64,000 bases of DNA. It comes from Paracyclopina nana. Its lineage: Eukaryota; Arthropoda; Copepoda; Cyclopoida; Cyclopettidae. Position numbers and translations under genes: made by a program. Below the pieces are notes generated by a model. That model searched no databases. It worked only from the letters and a program-made list of their open reading frames with translations, and was not told where the DNA came from. The stretch spans positions 3,110,001-3,174,000 of the forward strand of contig JAGUCH010000009.1 of NCBI GenBank assembly GCA_019096065.1, in the 5' to 3' direction. Of this stretch, positions 38,701 through 48,501 are shown piece by piece. Numbering within the stretch: position 1 is the stretch's first letter; every line of letters starts with the position of its first letter.

Positions 38701-41700
38701 CTTCTTGGTGCAATACCAGCAGACCATGTTGGCTCGGAACTGTCCACTTGCAGGACCCCGCACTTGTCCTCGGGCTTGTCCTTGCACTTGTCCTTGCACT
38801 TGTCCTCGCGCTCCACTTCCATTGATGAGATTCACAAGTGCTCCTAGTGTCAGAGGCTGGTTGTGAGGATTGCTCTCCTGAGCACTGTCGGCTTGCTCAA
38901 CAGCATGGACTTCAGGGACTGGTACAGTGGCTTTCTTTTCACTTGACAATGAGGCCTCTACACGCTTAGCAACCTTTAAGATTGCCTTAAGGTCCGTGAT
39001 GTTATGCACGATCACCTGCTTCTTGATGGCAGGTAACAGACCTTGAATGAACTTTCGCCGGCATGCGAACACATATGCGCTCCTCTTGCACATTTCTACG
39101 GCAGCATCATTTGTGGCATACTCGCCCTCACCAAGGACGATGAAAGTTTCCATTAGGGTCATGACTCCAGTTTTTACACGGTCATAGAAATCCCGCACGG
39201 ATTCTGATGCCTCCTGCACCAGGCTGTCCTCGATTGCGGACTGTTCGGCTAAAGTGGCCTCATGGTGCCAATGATCCAGGAACTCCTTCTTCAGACCAGA
39301 TACTCCACTCCACTCTTTAGGAGCAAATCCCTCTTCCTTTAGGGTGTTATACCATTGTGCTGCCTTGGCTTTGAGTGCCATGGCAGCGTACATGGCTGTC
39401 ATTTCGTCCGTCCATCTTTGCGGCTGTCCAGCTGGGATGTTTTCGTTGGCAAGGGCTCTTAAATCGTCGATCCTCCTAGCCCATGCTCGTGCTTGCAGCT
39501 TGTCAACTGCAGGGTCCCCACTAAATTCGGGTACATCAATTGCCTTGATATTACGCTGAGCCATAGTGAACAGACATTGTTGAGGAAATGCGGAGGTTTC
39601 TGTGTTATCCTCTTGTGGTGGAGCAGTAGGTGGAATTGTTCCCTCTGATGAAGCCTCTTCGTAAAATTCGTCCTCATAATATTCGTCCTCACTATCAGCC
39701 ATTTAAATAGGACTCAGCATCACTCACTTCTCATTCCCTCCAGGGCTGCAGGTAAGTGAGCTGCCACCAGTTGTTGTGAATTTTGGTGTCTACATTATGG
39801 AACTTGACTTCTCTCGTACAAAGCCACAACTGAGTTTATTTCTCAACCAAGCACTGTATATACAATGTACTGTCAAGGTGAAATCGCATTGTACATCCTG
39901 CTAGGTGAAAGTGTGGTTAGGCAGCGCGGCTCGTACTATGCTACTATACTACTATATTACTGAAGGATGACGCGCTAGCGCCATGAATGATGAAAGTTAT
40001 AAAAACATAACAGTGGAACTCGACTTCTAATTAAAAAAAGAGTTGTGTTCAATTTGTTGTCAAATTGTGTGACTCAGAATTTGCCCAACCGTGTGTTACA
40101 CAAAATTGTGTAACCTTCAATGCTACAATTATTCCACATATTTGTGGAATGCAAAATTTTTGTTGAGTAGCACAACTTTGTGGTTAAGTTGTGACTCCCA
40201 AAAGTCCCTCAAATCAGTCACATATTTTTTGTGGCCGAGTTGATCTCATATTGCGGAATGAAATTTCTGGTTGGGGAATGTCCAAAATATCGTGTAAAAT
40301 GTAAGCCTGTCTGGTGTAAGGTTTCAGAATAAAAGCTCAAAGCTCGAAAAGGAAGCCATGGCTAAAGTTTGGCACGTGATATGAATACAAACAGACGAAC
40401 CAGTTTTTGGTGTGTCCAGATTGGACAACCCGCCCAAAAAGAAGGAAGCTATCGAAAGGCTGCAGTTTTATGATGTCATTGAGATGCCTGCTCGAATTTC
40501 TGCCTATAAAGCAAAAAATTGGGAGAACTGGGAGATGGAAGCTGGAGAACTTCTTGATTATTCAGCTCATTTTCTAGCCTTAGGCCCTATAGTAGGAAGC
40601 ATATTACATCAAAAAGAGGAGAGCTTAAATAGGCATTTAGCAACCACATAAATTCTGTTATTTAGGTGAGGATGCAGAATTGCCTCCTTGGAAATAATGG
40701 CTATTTTTTGGCCTAGTTAAGCAAAAGAGAGCTAGAGCTTTCTGAAAGTCTGGTGAACCACAAAATTGAAAAAAGTGGGTCACATCGAGCAGATAAATTT
40801 CCTTTCTCTTTGGCTTTCCAAGGTGCTTGTTTACATAAAGACTCAATTTTCTACTTCTTTCTGCCGGAAGCTTCTTCGAAGCTTGGCTATTTTCTCATAG
40901 TAAAGTGAGGGGTGGCGCGCACCAAATGTGTGTAATACCTGAAGCTTCAAGACTTCTCAGCCCATGCACCATTTGTCTTTTGCTGGAGACACATTAAAGT
41001 CATTAGTCTTGTTGATGATTGAGTCACTTTGGTGCTACACTAGCTATGCACAATTATGGAGCACTGTTAAAAACGTTAATATGATGGCTGACAAACGCAA
41101 GCTAATTGAAACAGAAGGTCGAAAAAATATAGGTGTAATTAGCTACTTCTTGCAAATTAACTAGTAACCAAAAGATAACATCGAACAATTGCGTCTCAAT
41201 TGTTGTTATAGTTGTTACGGCGTCTCGTAAGTGAGTTCTTGACGCAAGTTTTGCATGCTAAAATCACCAAATCTGTTTGTCTTAGCCTAGGTGGCGCTAG
41301 TAGTTCTTACTACATAGCGCGTGAGCTCAAGTGACGTGTCAGTCATGGAGGCAAGCAGGCTAATCTCACGCGTCTTCAACAGAGCTCCTAGATAAGTTCT
41401 GTCTTTTTTAAAAAAGTATGCAATTTGGGCACTTTTTGATAATTTAAGGCTGGTTATGGAAATTTTTGGAAGTGAAATCCACAGAATTCTATTGAAATTT
41501 TGTCTTGAAGCCTACCACAGCTCAGTCAGACTGTGTGCTATAGTAAAGCAGCGACAAGAACTCACCTTATTACTATAGATCATCTTGGTTACGGCAACTT
41601 TTTTGCTCGTTTCTAAGCCAAAGCCTCTGGTCTACGCATTAACCAGCTTCCGAAACCGAAAGGAAAAATCTTGGGCTGAAGAGGAGTTTGGGCATTGTTT

Positions 41701-44700
41701 CTTATCGTCCCTTGTTCAAAGCTTTTACCGCCACGACGAGACTGGCAGTGCACAAAAAATGCACACGATTTTATCCAGTTTTACATCAAGGTCAATCCTG
41801 AGTCATTAAGCTGCAATTTTCCCTGTGAACTGTCAGAGCCGTCTTATATGTTCGATCTGCCATTCTCGCACGCACTTTAGTAAACAACCGCGCAACCGAA
41901 TGTACAAACACCAACAAGCAACAAACTGAACAAAGCTGAAAGCACAGCACACCCACAGCTGACGACCTTAACGTTATGTTTGGCTAAATTGTCCTTGTGG
42001 CCTTTTTTCGGTGCGCCAACGAAAATTGGTTCTGTTTGGGTAGCCATTTCTGCCATTATTTCCGCTCGAATAAGTCCCTATAAAAGCATTAAAAAGGCCG
42101 CGCGTTGATTGCTTTTTTCATTGCTCTCTTGGCCTTTTAGCTCCCAAGTTGAATATGCTGCTCAACATTATTACACATTTCTCTCATCTTTCAGGAAATC
42201 CACTCGACAGCTTTCAGAGATCTCCGCATCCTGGTTGAGCTGGATTTGAGTCACAACAACCTGACTCACCTCGAGGCTGACACATTTTCAGGCAATGAGA
42301 GGCTGCAAACGTTGACCTTGTCCCATAACAAGTTGTCGGCCTTTTCTCCCTACGTGTTCCCCGTGCTGAAGCATTTGAAGAGCATCGATTTGTCACACAA
42401 CTACATCGACGAGATCCATCGCCACACCTTTGAAAATCTGGGCAACTCTGTGGAGTCGCTGAGCCTGGACAACAACCGCATTTCATCCTTGAGAGAGGAG
42501 ATTTTCCTGCCATTGACGAATCTCAAGTCGCTGCAGCTCCACTCCAATCCGTGGAACTGCGATTGCCATTTGAAGAATTTCCGGGATTGGGTTGTCTTCA
42601 GAGGCCTCTATACTTACCCCACGTCTTGCGCTGAACCGGAAAGGTTGGCTGACAAGCTCTGGCAGGATGTGGATCCTAAGGACTATGCTTGCAAGCCTGA
42701 CATCAGAGTTCCGCAATCTGTGGTCTTTTCACAGCCTGGAGCCAACGTCACGCTTTCTTGTTTCATCATTGGGGATCCGAAGCCTGACGCTAAATGGGTG
42801 CTCAAGGTGAGGCCAAAAAAACACTCCTTGCGTTGTTTTTCAAATTCGAGCGGAGCGAGACTAAGACTTTTTGATGTAAAATCAGCAAATTCACTTGCCT
42901 ACTTAAAATTTTTGGACGATTTTGAGTAGCGCATCCTAAAACTTTTATCTCTTGGCTCAAATGATCCGAGTCGGAAAAGTCCCAGCCTTGGACACCAACT
43001 TGGTAGTTTATTGGCAAACAGTTTAGAGGCTGGTTTGGGCTTTCTTTTTCGATCCTTCCCCTCAGCGTGGCTTTGTGGTGCACTTAGATTGGCTTGTTCC
43101 ACATATAGTATACACCAAGATGCTGAAATTGCATTCTGGATTTTTTATGGAGTACACATTGGAAGATCTCCTTGCTGCTATATGTTTTTGTTGTTTGGTA
43201 GAAGCAAGAAGTTTTCTCCGTCTAATCCCACAAGGATCTGATCAACTTGCTTAAAGTTTGTTTGTTTGCAGCTTCTACTATAGCTTCTACTCGAATGCGT
43301 AAGCCTTTAATAGTTACAAAAGAAGCTAGGCTAGCTACTGCGATTGCTGTGGAAAAGTTAGCATCCGTATGATCATTCCCCTTGCTCTCTTTTTGTTTCC
43401 ATCTGGTTCATACAAATTCAAAGATCAAAGCCAGCTAGTGAGCGTGTGTGTGTGTACAGAAGGCTGCTAAAAATAGGACTTTTGCATAATTCTGCTATAC
43501 TGTTGCGTCGGTGGTTTCAGAGCCATATAAAAGTAGTAACTTCCTAATCCTTCTAGGCAAAAAACATGGCTAAAAAGTCCTTAAATAGGTATTTGGTGCA
43601 CAAAGTCCCTTGGGAGCTCTCCACCAGAGGCTAACTCGGAAATGATTAATGCCATCTATCAAAGTTGCTATGTTGCACAAAATAGTATATATGTATTTAA
43701 TGTTAAAATTGCAGGGTCGTATTGTCAACAACAATACCATTCCGTCTGGAGGCCCAGTGCCAGCTGGTCAGCCTCCAGCCTCATCCTCCTCAGCGTTGAC
43801 CACAGTCCAGCCAGAGAACGATGCTGTTGCTATTTTTACCTACTCGTCCTCCTCTTCAACCACAACTCAATTGTCCACCTCGATATGGAGTAGTAGTGCT
43901 GCACGTGCAGCCGCTGACGAGGAGACAGCGACGATAAACATGGCGGGGCCTAAGCAGCAGCCAGGCCCGACTCAATATTTGATCCATGAAGAGGGCGGCC
44001 TCGAGCGGTGGTTCAACCTGACCATCACCAACGTGGGATTAGAGGCTGTGGCCGATTACACGTGCGTCGCAGTCAATGCGGGCGGAGTGATGGAAGAAGC
44101 CATAACTCTAACTTTTGAAGAACCTGAGCCGGTATGCATACCATACTCTTATGCATGAATTAGCCATTTGCGATGATTCGTATGCTTTCATGGGGCTCGT
44201 GTCACTTGTTATTTTCCACTTTTATCTCAATTTTAGCCATCAATTTGGAGGAAATCGGTAGAATCATCTCTGCTAAGGGCCAATGTTATTTAATTGAGGA
44301 GATGATCATTTCTTGTAGTAACATTAGCTTCTTAACGACCCCTATTCCATTAGGCCAAATTAAAAAGAGCTGTGTACATAAAGTACGTAGAATGTGTTAT
44401 ATATACATATCTTTTATTCGGGGGAGAAAGCACAGAGTGTTATTGCATCCCTAACAGGTCTCCATTTTGGAGATATGCAAGCAAACTACATACAACCCGG
44501 GATTAGGGCCACTCTCTAAGCCTTTGTCGCATCACAATGCGGACTTTCGCTGTGCTACTGCTATATGTATATGCTGTATTATAGCAGTATTTTTTAGGTC
44601 ATGATCAGGACAAAGCTGCAAGATTTCACATTCCCACTTGGGCTTTCATTCAATCATTAAATTTGCATCCCCGTGCATTTTCCTCCTAAATATAGCTCTG

Positions 44701-47700
44701 ATAAAAAGCTTTATACATTGTATATCAAGCGTCTGCTCTGGGTGAAGTAGAATTTTTTGTGGGCCATAATCGGAGCTATTTTTTGCTCGCAAGCCATCAT
44801 AATGTAGTTGGAAATGGGGTTGTTTTACGACTGCAAGTGTGCGCCTTTTCAACGCAAGTACTCAAGCCGATTGTTAAGTCATTATATACGTGAGAGTTAG
44901 CAAAACGTTGCAGTGCATTCTCAGCTTTTCCTTTGAGCCATTTTAAAGGCCATCATTCCGAAGGCTGTGGGGTGAAATGTGCGTTTTTCTCTCTAGGCTA
45001 TGCTCAAAATCAGTGCTTGCTGTATGTGGAACTTCACCATATACTGTAGTAGTACACACAATTTGGACTTCGACGACATAAACTTACATGGAGGCAGCTT
45101 GAGCTCGAGGCCATAATCAAGCCTCGTTGGCTTCGATGACTAGAGCTGCAGCAGCCTCGAAATTTGCTGCTAGCTTGCATTATCATAACAATGTTCCTTC
45201 ATTACTTTGCCACTAACTCTTATGGCCATATCATTATCATATACGAAAGCTCGCGCAGCTAACGCGCGCGTATGCAAATTCATCTTCAATTGAGCTGAGG
45301 CAAAAATTGAGGCCACGACATTTCTACTTTTGTGTGCGGCGAAAAGAAAGCAGTGTTCGCAGCTGTGGCTGTGCTGTGGGGGAAAAGGGGTTTTAAAAGC
45401 GAGTAATTAAGAAATCCCCCCCTACCTCTTAACTAGGTAGCATAACACAGTGTCTGCGTTAATTTAACGATGTTTGCTCTTGCCCATGAGCTGTTATTCC
45501 ACAACAGCGATTTCTCAAGTGTGGTGCTATATATCTACAAATTTAGCCATGTTTTGCTTTTCAAATTTTAAAGATTTGATACTTAAAAGATATTTTTGGA
45601 AGGCAATTCCAACAATTAAAAAATATGCCAAGTCAAAGACAATTTCTTGCCTTTTCTCAACTTCTTTGCATAGCTTAGCAGTAGTGGAAGAAGTCATAAG
45701 AGCCTTGAGGGAATGTAACAAATGATGGGGATTTACATATTGCAAGGCTGATCTCAAGCATGGTGATAATGCAACGAATAACTCCTCAGCATTATACATG
45801 TATATAGTTGCTATGAAGCTGTCACCCCATCACGTTATTGGTATTTTTTGCCGCCAACTTTACTCACTAGCTGCCTCGTAATGAAGAGGCAGAACTTTTG
45901 ATGTCAAGGCGTTACTTTTTGTACATCATCTCATTAGGAGTCCTTAACCCTGTCGACATCATCCGAGTCGTTATGGCCTTTCCCCTCAGGCCTACTTGAC
46001 TCGATGATGACACCTCAACCTTCAAGAATTCTTACGATGGTGTACAACATAAGCTCAATTAGGAAAAGTGTCTAACAAGCCATAGCCAAGTCCTAGCTGA
46101 AAAAAAGCTTCATAGCTCTTTCATTTCCATACTACAGACAAATATTGTAGCACAAGCAACGTCTGCATTTGCTTGCTACTTTATGCAGTTCAAAAATTGC
46201 ACTGCTTGGGGGGATAAAATATGTATAGTCATATTGTCTGCAGTGTGAAAACAGCTTTTATTGCCGCATTGCATTGATTAGCCCTATGTACTTGCACGTA
46301 ATTCCTTGTATTTGGTTGTTTTCCCAAAACAACTTCAGGGGAATTTTTTTTTTTGCTTCAAGGTTGGCCTTCCTGGTGGGAAAAAGGAGAGTCAAGAGTC
46401 ACACTTGGCCATTATCATTGGAGCTGCTGCTGGAGGAATCCTCTTTAGCCTCGTTGTCCTTTTGGTTTTCTGCTGTTGCTGCTGTCGAAAGCGTGGAAAA
46501 ATGGCCAACTCAAATGTGGCCACCAACAATAGCGGTGCTTCTAATTCTTCATCACAAGGTGGCGCCACTTCACTGGAACGAAATGGCAGCATCATCGGGT
46601 TCACTGATTCGAACCAAAAGTTGCTTATGAGCCCTCAACAAAGCTATGGGAAATCCTTCCCTCCAACGACTGCAGAGGGCGCACTATCAAAATCTTGCAG
46701 GATTTATGGTGGCGATACCACAGTGGATTACCAAGGTATTACTTTTTACAGATAGTCCCAGCAAGTTCGGAGCCGCTTTTGGTGGGACGATCTGTTGATG
46801 ATATTCTTTGTGTTGCTGCTCCTCGCGATGATCACAGCCGCAAAATTGCTATCCTTCTTCTTTATGGCTTCTTTGGCATCCATCAATTTTGGCTTTTGAG
46901 GCATTTTGTCACGCGTGAATAAGTACAGCGCCGCGCGCTCGCAGAAAAAGAGGGGAAGCATTTTTCATTCTGGGCTGTCATTTTCTCGGCTGCTGAGTTC
47001 ATCTAGCTCATCTTAGGATTTTCCTCATTTTGAATTTAAAAAATGGAAAAAGATATTTAAAATAACCTGCCACGAAAGCTATTTTTGTAAATACATACAA
47101 TAGATGAACGGCGCTTTAAGGATTCTGCTCTTTTTTCTCCGTTGAATGAGAGAGAGAGACCAATTTTCCTTTCTTGTTGTAGGTCTTCCCCAAGCTCAAA
47201 GTGATATGGAAATTTTATCGAGTAGCAGTGGAGGCACGAGCTCAAACCACATGCAATACGAGCTGCAGCCAGTGATGAGGTCGCCAATTCTTCAAGCCCG
47301 ATTGCAGCCGCAGCAGCCCAAAACGCTCATGGTGACATCTAGCGGCGAAACGTTTCGCTCGTTCACAGATCCCGACCAATTCCCGCCGGACCTACTCAAC
47401 ATCGTGGTGAAAAAGCAGCCCTCTTTGCCTTCACCAGCCCTCAAGCCCATGAAGGCCGGCCAGCCTTTGAATCCGGCCGCTCTGGTGATCCCACCGGCTG
47501 CACCAGCCCAATTTCCTCACCAATTCCAGCACTTGATCCACAACAAGGGCCATCAGGGCGTCCAAAGGGCTCATTCACCTGTGGGGAGTCCAAACGTGGT
47601 TGTATCCCCCCTGCTTTCTCCTCCCGCTCAGTTCAGCTCGGATTCGGGGCCAGTGAGTCCCAAGAGAGAAAAGGGGTACGTGACGTTGCCCCGCAAGCTC

Positions 47701-48501
47701 CAGAGCACTTCCAGAGGCCTCATCGACTGGACAAGTATGACAGAGCGGCCTCCAATCTACGACGGGGTCGGGCCTCGCACCTCGGCCGCGGGGAGCTCAG
47801 CAGCCCTCAAAATGGCCCAGAATAAAGATCATTGCCATTGCAGCCCCCCAGCCATTCCGGAGCTGGATGAGCACTTGATATCATCATCGAGTGTGCAGAA
47901 ACGGAGCTCCTCTTTGAAACGCTTTCCAGAGTCGAAGCGAGACTCCTCGTCCGGATCGGAAGTCACCCTTGGAGATACGGAGTCCTTGACCGCCTACGTG
48001 GAGCCTTTTGGCAAGGCCACCAGCAATCACAAGAATACCTGCAGCAATCGGCCCGATTCGATCGCATCCGCGGTCGACTCGGAGCTCGACGCCATTTTGA
48101 GCACAGAGCCCAACTTCACTTTCGGCGGGAGCAAAGTGAGGCGCAAGTCCTGCCCGGTGCATAATAAGGCCAACAAGATGACGAGTGGCCAAAATGGGCC
48201 CAAGATCATTTCGATCCCAGCTGATCTGTCAACGCCAGTGGTGCAAGTGGCAAGTGGCAAAGGCCAGCCGGTGAAGCAGCTGAAGGGCATTTTGAAGGCG
48301 TCCAAATCGAACACCATCATCACTTCCAATCCTATGGTGAATGATGGCCGCTCCTCGCCGCCGCCAACTTCTTTGACGAGTGAAACGAGTGTCCACATAT
48401 CAAAGGCCGGAGTCCTTGTACCTAAGCCTCCGGTGAGGACATCTTCGAATGCCAATTCGATCAAAAGCAGCAGTAGTATGTCTGAAGCGCTTCATGTCTG
48501 A
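32785..48501 (+). CDS. kek: Kekkon-like LRR-Ig transmembrane receptor, five coding exons
   Basis: The coding exons are 32785-33120, 42195-42806, 43715-44131, 46363-46735 and 47183-48501. All introns are GT-AG and the phases agree (0,0,0,1), giving 1018 aa. The start codon sits in a good context (caccATGG) 27 nt after a splice acceptor. Domain order: signal peptide (hydrophobic about residues 11-28); LRR N-cap (Cys 42, 46, 48, 59); about six leucine-rich repeats (72-228); LRR C-cap (NPWNCDC, Cys 234, 236, 257, 278); one Ig domain (Cys 301 and 433); transmembrane helix (about 470-491) followed by five consecutive cysteines; then a roughly 520-aa Ser/Pro-rich cytoplasmic tail. The tail ends in ALHV, which fits a class II PDZ ligand. 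Fly Kekkon proteins act at the neural and epithelial cell surface, and Kek1 restrains EGF receptor signalling; a similar role is inferred. The Ig domain holds an unusual low-complexity insert of about 75 aa (326-400). Intron 1 is 9074 bp and holds an LTR element. Confidence 0.93.
33121..34421. other. Kekkon-like intron 1, left part
   Basis: This is noncoding intron DNA. A phrase near 33687-33765 (gggtaactcagaaatccc ... cccgtgacgaatta ... gtggaactc) resembles 34365-34425 joined to 40013-40025, the two flanks of the LTR element. The element therefore appears to have landed in one copy of an older, diverged duplicated sequence. Confidence 0.5.
34426..34666 (-). repeat. 3' LTR of the Gypsy-type element
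   Basis: This is the 241-bp LTR at the element's 3' side, identical by eye to the copy at 39772-40012. It runs from TGTTGTG to ATAACA on the plus strand. Confidence 0.95.
34826..38404 (-). CDS. Pol-like open frame of the Gypsy-type element (fossil)
   Basis: A long open frame encodes retroelement-type domains. An aspartic-protease-like DTGS lies at the start. A zinc-binding H-H-C-C region (CWKC near its end) and an integrase core (HADLFGP, IADGGTEF, NSAAEVINKH) lie in the last third. The basic C-terminus ends GRGRPKKK. An in-frame tandem repeat array fills much of the middle. Order and motifs are those of Gypsy/Metaviridae. The element as a whole looks nonfunctional in cis. Confidence 0.85.
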   Translation of the reverse strand: MLFDTGSNISLLSRMAFRRIAPQLRPQRITNAPMLRATCASGNPLRINGLYEIDCMIEGRQLKWPFYVCEGLALDGILGIDLIHATGLFYDPISMKIRSANKFPLEARTQKKTYIPARSVATISVLLKNQDNGPLAHFEGCLQRSDAIQLCKEDCLIRSNQQGIANIKVTNAGLLPFMIDKVSFTGQILSVDKIIPVHDVFLKDKNVIGRPSRQVEDYILKHANLDHLSPNLCQSYLKCLLRNSDIISTSEFDLGDCTLMTHKFDTHDHRPVHARQFQIPMSHLDEINKSIEDWLEMNILEPCNSPWNSSIFCVPKKLTGATAWRPMVEYRNQRIVPVLLRGGEPHNIPVKAIKDMAFLKKPREILRGGEPRNITFEAMEDMAVLKKSRGLLQGGEPHNITFEVMEDMAVLKKSRGLLQGGEPHNITFEAMEDMAFLKKSRGLLQGGDEPHNITFEAMEGMAVLKKSRGLLQGGEPHNITFEAMEDMAVLEKSQGLLQGGEPHNITFEAIEDMAVLKKSQGLLQGGETHNSTVEAMDDMAVLKKLRELLQSGETHSNSVEAMEAMRDMTVMKKLEAMEDMAVMKRLQESGETHCSTVEAMEDMAVMKKLQKSGETHSNSVEAMEDMAVMKRLQESGETHCSTVEAMEDMAVMKKLQKSGETHSNSVEAMEDMAVMKKLQESGETHSNSVEAMEDMAVMKKLQESGETHSNSVEAMESLAVMKKLRKCIETLSIVVDAIEDRATMRKLQSTDLVIVVDAIEDRATMRKLQSTDLVVAALLSFVKQGLVPRQPKLKWIIKRYGPIFEVMNDLLFVMSGPKSVLAAPAVCHADIISAAHAAVGHKGINKTSERIHEQYFWPSLLTDVEEYISSCWKCDKTKPEQSHPNVELLPHQQLKGPLERVHADLFGPWRDSDGKKYILVIMESVSKYAEFVTLVDKQSDTVPGAIFNRWIARFGLPAVLIADGGTEFTSQLSQSLYNLLREDKSTTSPSHPQCNSAAEVINKHTISYLPKMLDTSSPLSETTRMSPFFLLFGVHPRKPLMDPNMVLDAKIKPENFRKGLLVWLDCPELLKFNPKIPLKSEEPAASIASPMTTTPPLIKQEPDSPPAEEVLIHDDVHEPTQDDQPPDLLSRSNPGSPRKLLNRFRDSFRGGRDPTSSLTRNQARAQRVLIEDQPLPARAPEYKPGRGRPKKK
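36082..37395 (-). repeat. In-frame tandem repeat array inside the pol-like frame
   Basis: About 17-18 units encode variants of GGEPHNITFEAMEDMAVLKK. In the half nearer the protease the units are about 26 aa (78 bp). In the other half they are about 23 aa (69 bp, SGETHSNSVEAMEDMAVMKK). The frame is kept through all units, and the opposite strand is also open for 315 codons as a by-product. Confidence 0.9.
38548..39702 (-). CDS. Gag-like open frame of the Gypsy-type element (fossil)
   Basis: The 384-aa frame starts with a very acidic segment (DSEDEYYEDEFYEE). It continues with a Gypsy-type capsid-like region rich in Trp and helices (for example WARRIDDLRAL, VRDFYDRVKTGV). A GQVQGQ/GQARGQ repeat precedes a CCHC zinc knuckle (CWYCTKKNHSEAEC). 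It directly precedes the pol-like frame in the element's reading direction. Confidence 0.85.
   Translation of the reverse strand: MADSEDEYYEDEFYEEASSEGTIPPTAPPQEDNTETSAFPQQCLFTMAQRNIKAIDVPEFSGDPAVDKLQARAWARRIDDLRALANENIPAGQPQRWTDEMTAMYAAMALKAKAAQWYNTLKEEGFAPKEWSGVSGLKKEFLDHWHHEATLAEQSAIEDSLVQEASESVRDFYDRVKTGVMTLMETFIVLGEGEYATNDAAVEMCKRSAYVFACRRKFIQGLLPAIKKQVIVHNITDLKAILKVAKRVEASLSSEKKATVPVPEVHAVEQADSAQESNPHNQPLTLGALVNLINGSGARGQVQGQVQGQARGQVRGPASGQFRANMVCWYCTKKNHSEAECFSRQADAAKGMYNPRPGSKRATEQEANKVNEVRASYHSNPLNW
39772..40012 (-). repeat. 5' LTR of the Gypsy-type element
   Basis: This 241-bp LTR lies at the element's 5' side (the element reads right to left). It is identical by eye to 34426-34666, and the target duplication GTGG follows at 40013. 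Confidence 0.95.
40017..42194. other. Kekkon-like intron 1, right part
   Basis: This is noncoding intron sequence. It begins with the older flank sequence interrupted by the LTR element and contains one copy of the 120-bp dispersed hairpin repeat (41478-41598). It ends in the acceptor tttctctcatctttcag before exon 2. No other gene is seen. Confidence 0.55.
41478..41598. repeat. Dispersed 120-bp repeat, copy 1
   Basis: It shares with 59948-60066 the phrases gaaattttgtcttg, cctacca, gtgctatagtaaagc, ctcaccttat and actatagatcatcttgg. CTATAGTA and TACTATAG inside the repeat are inverted, so a transcript could form a hairpin. The copies are about 75-80% alike. There is no coding potential. Confidence 0.6.
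42807..43714. other. Kekkon-like intron 2
   Basis: A 908-bp GT-AG intron lies between the exon with the LRRs and first Ig half and the exon with the second Ig half. A short GT repeat lies near 43446. Nothing else is recognised. Confidence 0.7.
44132..46362. other. Kekkon-like intron 3
   Basis: A 2231-bp GT-AG intron precedes the transmembrane exon. The only structure I see is the 53-nt hairpin-forming segment at 45957-46009. Confidence 0.65.
45957..46009. other. Hairpin-forming segment in Kekkon-like intron 3
   Basis: CATCAT-C-CGAGTC on the left pairs with GACTCG-ATGATG on the right, giving 12 pairs with one bulge. Inside, GGCCT pairs with AGGCC around an 8-nt loop, after an internal loop of five bases per side. 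This is too small for a typical animal miRNA precursor on its own, but it is more ordered than its surroundings. Confidence 0.4.
46990..47120. mobile_element. MITE-like repeat, GTTCATCTAC family, in Kekkon-like intron 4
   Basis: gctgagttcatctagctc at the left faces caatagatgaacggcgc at the right, about 100 bp apart. It fills roughly a quarter of the 447-bp intron 4 (46736-47182). Confidence 0.45.

Larger units (their letters stand above)
34426..40012 (-). mobile_element. Gypsy-type LTR retrotransposon, recent, looks broken
   Basis: Two identical 241-bp LTRs (34426-34666 and 39772-40012) start TG and end CA. They are flanked by a 4-bp target duplication GTGG (34422-34425 and 40013-40016). The element is 5587 bp and lies antisense in intron 1 of the Kekkon-like gene. 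Inside the right-hand (5') LTR is a primer-binding-like TGGTGGCAGC. A purine-rich tract precedes the 3' LTR. Gag-like and pol-like open frames occupy the interior, with integrase after protease. The absence of visible differences between LTRs points to a very young insertion. It looks nonautonomous: about one large break, with a tandem repeat array in the pol region. Confidence 0.92.
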
